Shown here piece by piece: positions 5,793 through 8,055 of a DNA stretch of 8,055 bases. A program made the position numbers and the translations under genes. Within the stretch, counting starts at the first letter, position 1. Every line of letters begins with the position of its first letter. The notes beneath the pieces are model-generated. The model saw nothing but the letters and a program-made list of their open reading frames with translations, made no database searches and was not told the DNA's origin. Source of the stretch: an uncultured Sphingomonadales bacterium (lineage in GTDB: Bacteria > Pseudomonadota > Alphaproteobacteria > Sphingomonadales > Sphingomonadaceae); contig CAIKKO010000435.1 in NCBI GenBank assembly GCA_903828025.1, forward strand, positions 1-8,055. Direction: 5' to 3'.

Positions 5793-5890
5793 CACGAATA
5801 CAGGATACACGGCCACAAACGATGCGGACGGTGCTGGTGGCGTGAGAGGGGAAAACTCGGCCCGGAAGCGTGATCCGGCGCGTGAAATTC

Positions 5891-5904
5891 CGTCGCAGGC
5901 GACG
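5891..5904. other. Inverted repeat in the infA upstream region
   Basis: CGTCGC (5891-5896) and GCGACG (5899-5904) are exact reverse complements separated by 2 bp. It lies just downstream of the candidate -10 (5916-5921) on the minus strand, near the predicted transcription start. That position suits an operator, but no regulator is known. Confidence 0.3.
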
Positions 5905-5915
5905 TTAGCCTCCCC

Positions 5916-5944
5916 CATATGGCGCGGGAGGGGCGGAAAGTCAA
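5916..5944 (-). promoter_or_regulatory. Candidate sigma-70 promoter for leader-infA
   Basis: On the minus strand TTGACT (5939-5944, five of six consensus bases) is followed after 17 bp by CATATG (5916-5921, three of six). Transcription would start near 5909, giving a leader of about 130 nt before the 21-codon ORF. An imperfect palindrome (CCTCCC 5909-5914 with GGGAGG 5926-5931) surrounds the -10. The sequence lies just past the metallophosphoesterase stop, so infA could be transcribed independently of that gene. Confidence 0.45.
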
Positions 5945-5969
5945 GATTGGCAGGGCCTTGCGCAAGCGC

Positions 5970-6737
5970 TCAAGCGGGGGCGGCGACATCCTGCGGCGGT
6001 TTCACACCCATCGTCCGCACGCTGACCGAAAGGCCTGCATCGGTGAAGGTCAGTTCGTTGAAGCCCGCCGGGGTGGTGCGCACGCGCTGCGAGAGCGTGC
6101 CCGCGCCGATCATCCGCACCGGGCCATGCGCGGTCTGGTGCTCGATATCGAACGCATCGTGGACATGGCCGGACAGCACCGCGAGCACGCCGCGCCGCGC
6201 CAGTGCGGCGAGCGCCCGTTCGCCGCCGCGCGTCAGCGCCTTGCCGTGCGTGCCGGTCTCGACCAGCGGATGATGGCACGCGACCAGCGCGCGGGTGCCT
6301 TGCGGCAGCGCATCGATCGCGGCGAGGCAGGCGGCCAAGCTGCTCTGCCCGACGCGGCCCTTCGACCAGTTGAGCCGCAGCTGCGCGCGCGCCGTGGTCT
6401 TGAGCGGGATAAGGGCGACACCCGGAAGACTGACCGCGCGCTCGACCGCAGACTCCAGCGCCCGAAACCGGCGATAGGGATCGGTGAAGCGCTCGATCAG
6501 GTTGAAATAGGGCAGATCGTGATTGCCGACCTCGACCGTGACGGGAACATCGAGCGCGCCGATCCAGCGGGCAGCGGCGGCAAATTCGCGGCGCCGGGCG
6601 CGCATCGTGAGATCGCCGGTGATCGCGACGGCATCGGGCCGCTCGCTCCGCACGCATGCCGCGACCCAATCGAGCACCGCGGTGTCTTCGAGGCCGAAGT
6701 GGATATCGCTGATATGGAACAGGCGGGCGGGTGTCAT
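5970..6737 (-). CDS. Calcineurin-like metallophosphoesterase
   Basis: A 255-residue cytoplasmic metallophosphoesterase. All family metal-binding motifs are present in order: DIH (11-13), GD (41-42), GNHD (71-74), HH (155-156) and GHVH (190-193). The class hydrolyses phosphodiesters or phosphomonoesters such as cyclic nucleotides or nucleotide-lipids with a dinuclear metal centre; the substrate here cannot be told. The length suits the 3',5'-cyclic-AMP phosphodiesterase-like (CpdA/Icc) group, but the match is not close enough to name it. The start MTPARLFHISD was preferred to a TTG 39 bp upstream because it places the DIH motif normally and has AAAGGT (6745-6750, minus strand) 7 nt before it. 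That ribosome-binding site overlaps the TAA of the upstream membrane-protein gene, indicating coupled translation. Confidence 0.92.
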   Translation of the reverse strand: MTPARLFHISDIHFGLEDTAVLDWVAACVRSERPDAVAITGDLTMRARRREFAAAARWIGALDVPVTVEVGNHDLPYFNLIERFTDPYRRFRALESAVERAVSLPGVALIPLKTTARAQLRLNWSKGRVGQSSLAACLAAIDALPQGTRALVACHHPLVETGTHGKALTRGGERALAALARRGVLAVLSGHVHDAFDIEHQTAHGPVRMIGAGTLSQRVRTTPAGFNELTFTDAGLSVSVRTMGVKPPQDVAAPA

Positions 6738-6748
6738 CGTCTGGACCT

Positions 6749-7015
6749 TTAGACCCGGCCCGACAGGATCAGCCAAGCGGAAACCGCATTGAGCAGGCTG
6801 TAGACCAGATAGCCGAGCGGGCCCCAGGCCACGCCTTCCGCCGCGAGCAGCAGGCCGCCCAGCAGCATCATGAATTCAACGACCATCGAAAGCCGCCGAC
6901 TGAGCGCGTGATAGAACCACGGCATCTGGCCGAGCAGCGGGTGGCCGCTTTCCATGATGGCCCGGTGCAGCGCGAAATTGCCGACGCCGAGCAGGAAGAT
7001 AATCAGAATCGCCAT
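6749..7015 (-). CDS. Small conserved-looking integral membrane protein
   Basis: An 88-residue protein with hydrophobic segments at about 1-13, 44-62 and 64-84, separated by a polar loop containing HRAIMESGHPLLGQMPWFYH. It probably has three short membrane helices. I recognise no named family; similar short membrane proteins accompany sphingomonad genes. The start MAILIIF was chosen because it begins directly with the first helix; upstream codons in the open frame (to 7297) are Arg/Gly/Pro-rich and look non-coding. No good Shine-Dalgarno sequence is visible. It ends 11 bp before the metallophosphoesterase start, and its stop overlaps that gene's ribosome-binding site, so the two form an operon. 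Confidence 0.72.
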   Translation of the reverse strand: MAILIIFLLGVGNFALHRAIMESGHPLLGQMPWFYHALSRRLSMVVEFMMLLGGLLLAAEGVAWGPLGYLVYSLLNAVSAWLILSGRV

Positions 7016-7111
7016 GGCCGGTTGACGATAGGCGGCGGGCCGCGCGCTGTCACCCGCAGGAACGCGGCACCCCGCCAACCAGGCCGTGTCGCTCGTGGAC
7101 CCGGATCGGCA

Positions 7112-7140
7112 GTTTGTCGGACGCCCGCGCGGTTTGTCGG
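7112..7140. repeat. Direct repeat GTTTGTCGG, 20-bp period
   Basis: GTTTGTCGG occurs at 7112-7120 and 7132-7140, exactly 20 bp apart, close to two turns of the DNA helix. A second pair follows, AGCCCGGCG at 7143-7151 and 7161-7169 (18-bp period). Same-face spacing suits a protein-binding site between divergent genes; the function is inferred only from position. Confidence 0.45.
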
Positions 7141-7305
7141 CAAGCCCGGCGGATCGGTCGAGCCCGGCGCGCGTGCCCCCGACGAATCGCCTAGCAGAAT
7201 AGGCATGCGGCGGCGGCAAGGCTCCTACCCGAAACCAGCCCGGCCAACCGACGCGACCCGCCGAACTGCCTCTCCGGACGGTCTGGCGACTGTGCAACCC
7301 AAGCG

Positions 7306-7310
7306 AAGGA
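7306..7310 (+). promoter_or_regulatory. Ribosome-binding site of the UrcA gene
   Basis: AAGGA stands 7 nt before the ATG at 7318 and fixes that start. Confidence 0.7.
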
Positions 7311-7317
7311 AACTGCC

Positions 7318-7644
7318 ATGTTCACGAAGTCTCTGACCACCGCAGCAATCGCTGCGAGCCTTGCCGGCCTGGCGCTCTCGACCCAGCCCGCTGCGGCGCA
7401 ATCTGCGGCCGACCAGCCGGCCCAGCATCTGGTCTCGTATGCAGACCTCGATCTGTCGACCGCCCGGGATCAGGCCCGCCTCGAATCCCGGCTGCGCCAT
7501 GCCGCCAGCACCGTGTGCGAATCCAACTATGGCTCGCATCCGCTGAACGAGGCGATGGAAGCGCGCCGCTGCTATCGCAGCGCGCTGCAATCGGCCCATC
7601 GGCAGGTGGCCAGCATCGCCAGCGTCAAGATGGTGAGCCGCTGA
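7318..7644 (+). CDS. UrcA-family exported protein
   Basis: A 108-residue secreted or periplasmic protein. The signal peptide covers residues 1-27 (Lys4, hydrophobic core 8-20, AAA before a predicted cut at 27/28). The mature part carries the UrcA signature: a VSYADLDLST segment at 39-48, then a helical stretch with LESRLRHAASTVC. Cys67 and Cys85 could form a disulfide. UrcA proteins are common and often multi-copy in Sphingomonadales and Caulobacterales, but have no established function. The length is normal for the family. The ATG is preceded by AAGGA at 7 nt. The gene appears monocistronic, with a terminator about 50-120 nt after the stop. Confidence 0.88.
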   Translation: MFTKSLTTAAIAASLAGLALSTQPAAAQSAADQPAQHLVSYADLDLSTARDQARLESRLRHAASTVCESNYGSHPLNEAMEARRCYRSALQSAHRQVASIASVKMVSR

Positions 7645-7697
7645 TCGGTACCGAAACGTGAGGTGCAGCGGGTTCCAGTCCCCCGGCTGCGCGCGTC

Positions 7698-7767
7698 ACA
7701 GGGTCGTCAACCCGTCATGCTGCCTTCGTCCCGTGCTCGCATGATATCTGGCGGCCCTGTCTTTTTT
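7698..7767 (+). terminator. Terminator after the UrcA gene
   Basis: ACAGGG (7698-7703) pairs with CCCTGT (7755-7760). Nested inside, TCATGC (7715-7720) pairs with GCATGA (7739-7744). One base after the outer stem comes a run of six T residues (7762-7767). The loop is longer than in a standard terminator, but the stem and T-run are in the right order for the plus strand, and the next gene is convergent. Confidence 0.55.
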
Positions 7768-7787
7768 CGGTGATTTAAGAGCAGGTA

Positions 7788-8055
7788 TCAGCGGGCGTTT
7801 TGCGCCAGCTTCTGCTTCTCCGCCGCCTCGACATCGCGCCATTCGCGCCACGTCAGGTCAGACCCTTCGAGCACGCGGCCATCGTGCGAAAGGATCGCGA
7901 TCGGCGCGATCGGCAGGCCATCGCGGCCATCGCACAGCACCGGGTTGGCCGGTGCGGTCATTTCCCACTTCTCGCCCCACTGGCGCAGCGCCAGCATGGC
8001 AGGCAGCAGGTCATACCCCTTGGGGGTGAGCCGGTATTCGATCCGGCGGCGATCA
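7788..8055 (-). CDS. HxlR-family transcriptional regulator, C-terminal part
   Basis: The 5' end is cut by the window edge; 88 codons remain. The first visible residues read DRRRIEYRLTPKG, then YDLLPAMLALRQWGEKW. This is the wing and C-terminal dimerisation helix of an HxlR (MarR-like winged helix) regulator, in which the phrase EYxLTPKGxxLLP is typical. A C-terminal extension of about 50 residues follows, with an HDGR segment and ending in a charged helix. HxlR proteins are dimeric DNA-binding repressors or activators, often sensing electrophiles or redox change. The DNA-recognition helix lies outside the window, so targets cannot be inferred. An in-frame ATG at 7997 is internal, not the start. 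Confidence 0.85.
   Translation of the reverse strand, partial: DRRRIEYRLTPKGYDLLPAMLALRQWGEKWEMTAPANPVLCDGRDGLPIAPIAILSHDGRVLEGSDLTWREWRDVEAAEKQKLAQNAR

Larger units (their letters stand above)
7016..7317. other. Divergent intergenic region, 302 bp
   Basis: The region lies between the divergent membrane-protein and UrcA genes. Open frames through it have biased Arg/Pro/Gly composition and no start signals, so I call no gene. It should carry promoters for both directions, but I could not identify a convincing -35/-10 pair. It contains two pairs of 9-bp direct repeats between 7112 and 7169. Confidence 0.6.

Noticed and set aside
5559..5918. Minus-strand 119-codon frame across the infA upstream region and the infA 5' half
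   Set aside because: It overlaps infA in another frame and reads Arg/Ser/Pro-rich shadow sequence; the strong ribosome-binding site lies inside it and belongs to the 21-codon leader.
7022..7050. TTGACG on the plus strand as a -35 box for the UrcA gene
   Set aside because: No -10-like sequence stands 16-18 bp downstream, and it is nearly 300 bp from the gene.
7016..7297. N-terminal extension of the small membrane protein
   Set aside because: The upstream codons are Arg/Gly/Pro-rich with no hydrophobic pattern and no start signal; the protein sensibly begins at its first membrane helix (7015).

Overview
The window looks like chromosome from a high-GC alphaproteobacterium, most likely Sphingomonadales (Erythrobacteraceae or Novosphingobium-like). 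This rests on the protein families and their neighbours, not on a database search: a divergent pheA / membrane-anchored cytochrome c pair, a DUF4129-DUF4350-MoxR cluster, a UrcA-family exported protein, and strong G/C bias at third codon positions. I see no insertion sequence, CRISPR array, tRNA, rRNA or phage gene.

Layout. (1) 1-116: non-coding, with a long interrupted inverted repeat at the window edge and a perfect 9-bp hairpin just after the moxR stop. (2) 117-3990, all minus strand: pheA (prephenate dehydratase), then DUF4129 protein, DUF4350 protein and MoxR AAA+ ATPase. The last three are joined by 4-bp ATGA stop/start overlaps and probably form a translationally coupled, membrane-associated MoxR module. 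(3) 3991-4174: divergent intergenic region. (4) 4175-4795 plus strand: membrane-anchored class I cytochrome c, followed by a probable terminator. (5) 4877-5779 minus strand: translation initiation factor IF-1 with a basic C-terminal tail, preceded by a 21-codon leader ORF that has a near-perfect Shine-Dalgarno sequence, and followed by a possible 58-aa ORF and a conserved-looking 68-aa charged protein. (6) 5970-7015 minus strand: a small membrane protein and a calcineurin-like metallophosphoesterase, 11 bp apart. (7) 7016-7317: about 300 bp of non-coding DNA with two short direct repeats. (8) 7318-7644 plus strand: UrcA-family exported protein, with a T-run terminator behind it. (9) 7788-8055 minus strand: C-terminal part of an HxlR-type regulator, cut by the window edge.

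Most of the content is ordinary housekeeping or conserved-hypothetical material. The observation most worth a second look is the IF-1 locus. A tiny ORF with a much better ribosome-binding site than infA ends 3 bp before the infA start, behind a candidate promoter about 130 bp further up. This suggests that infA translation depends on translation of the leader. The IF-1 itself has a Gly-rich basic tail and lacks the infA-maf neighbourhood, so it may be a second IF-1 paralogue.
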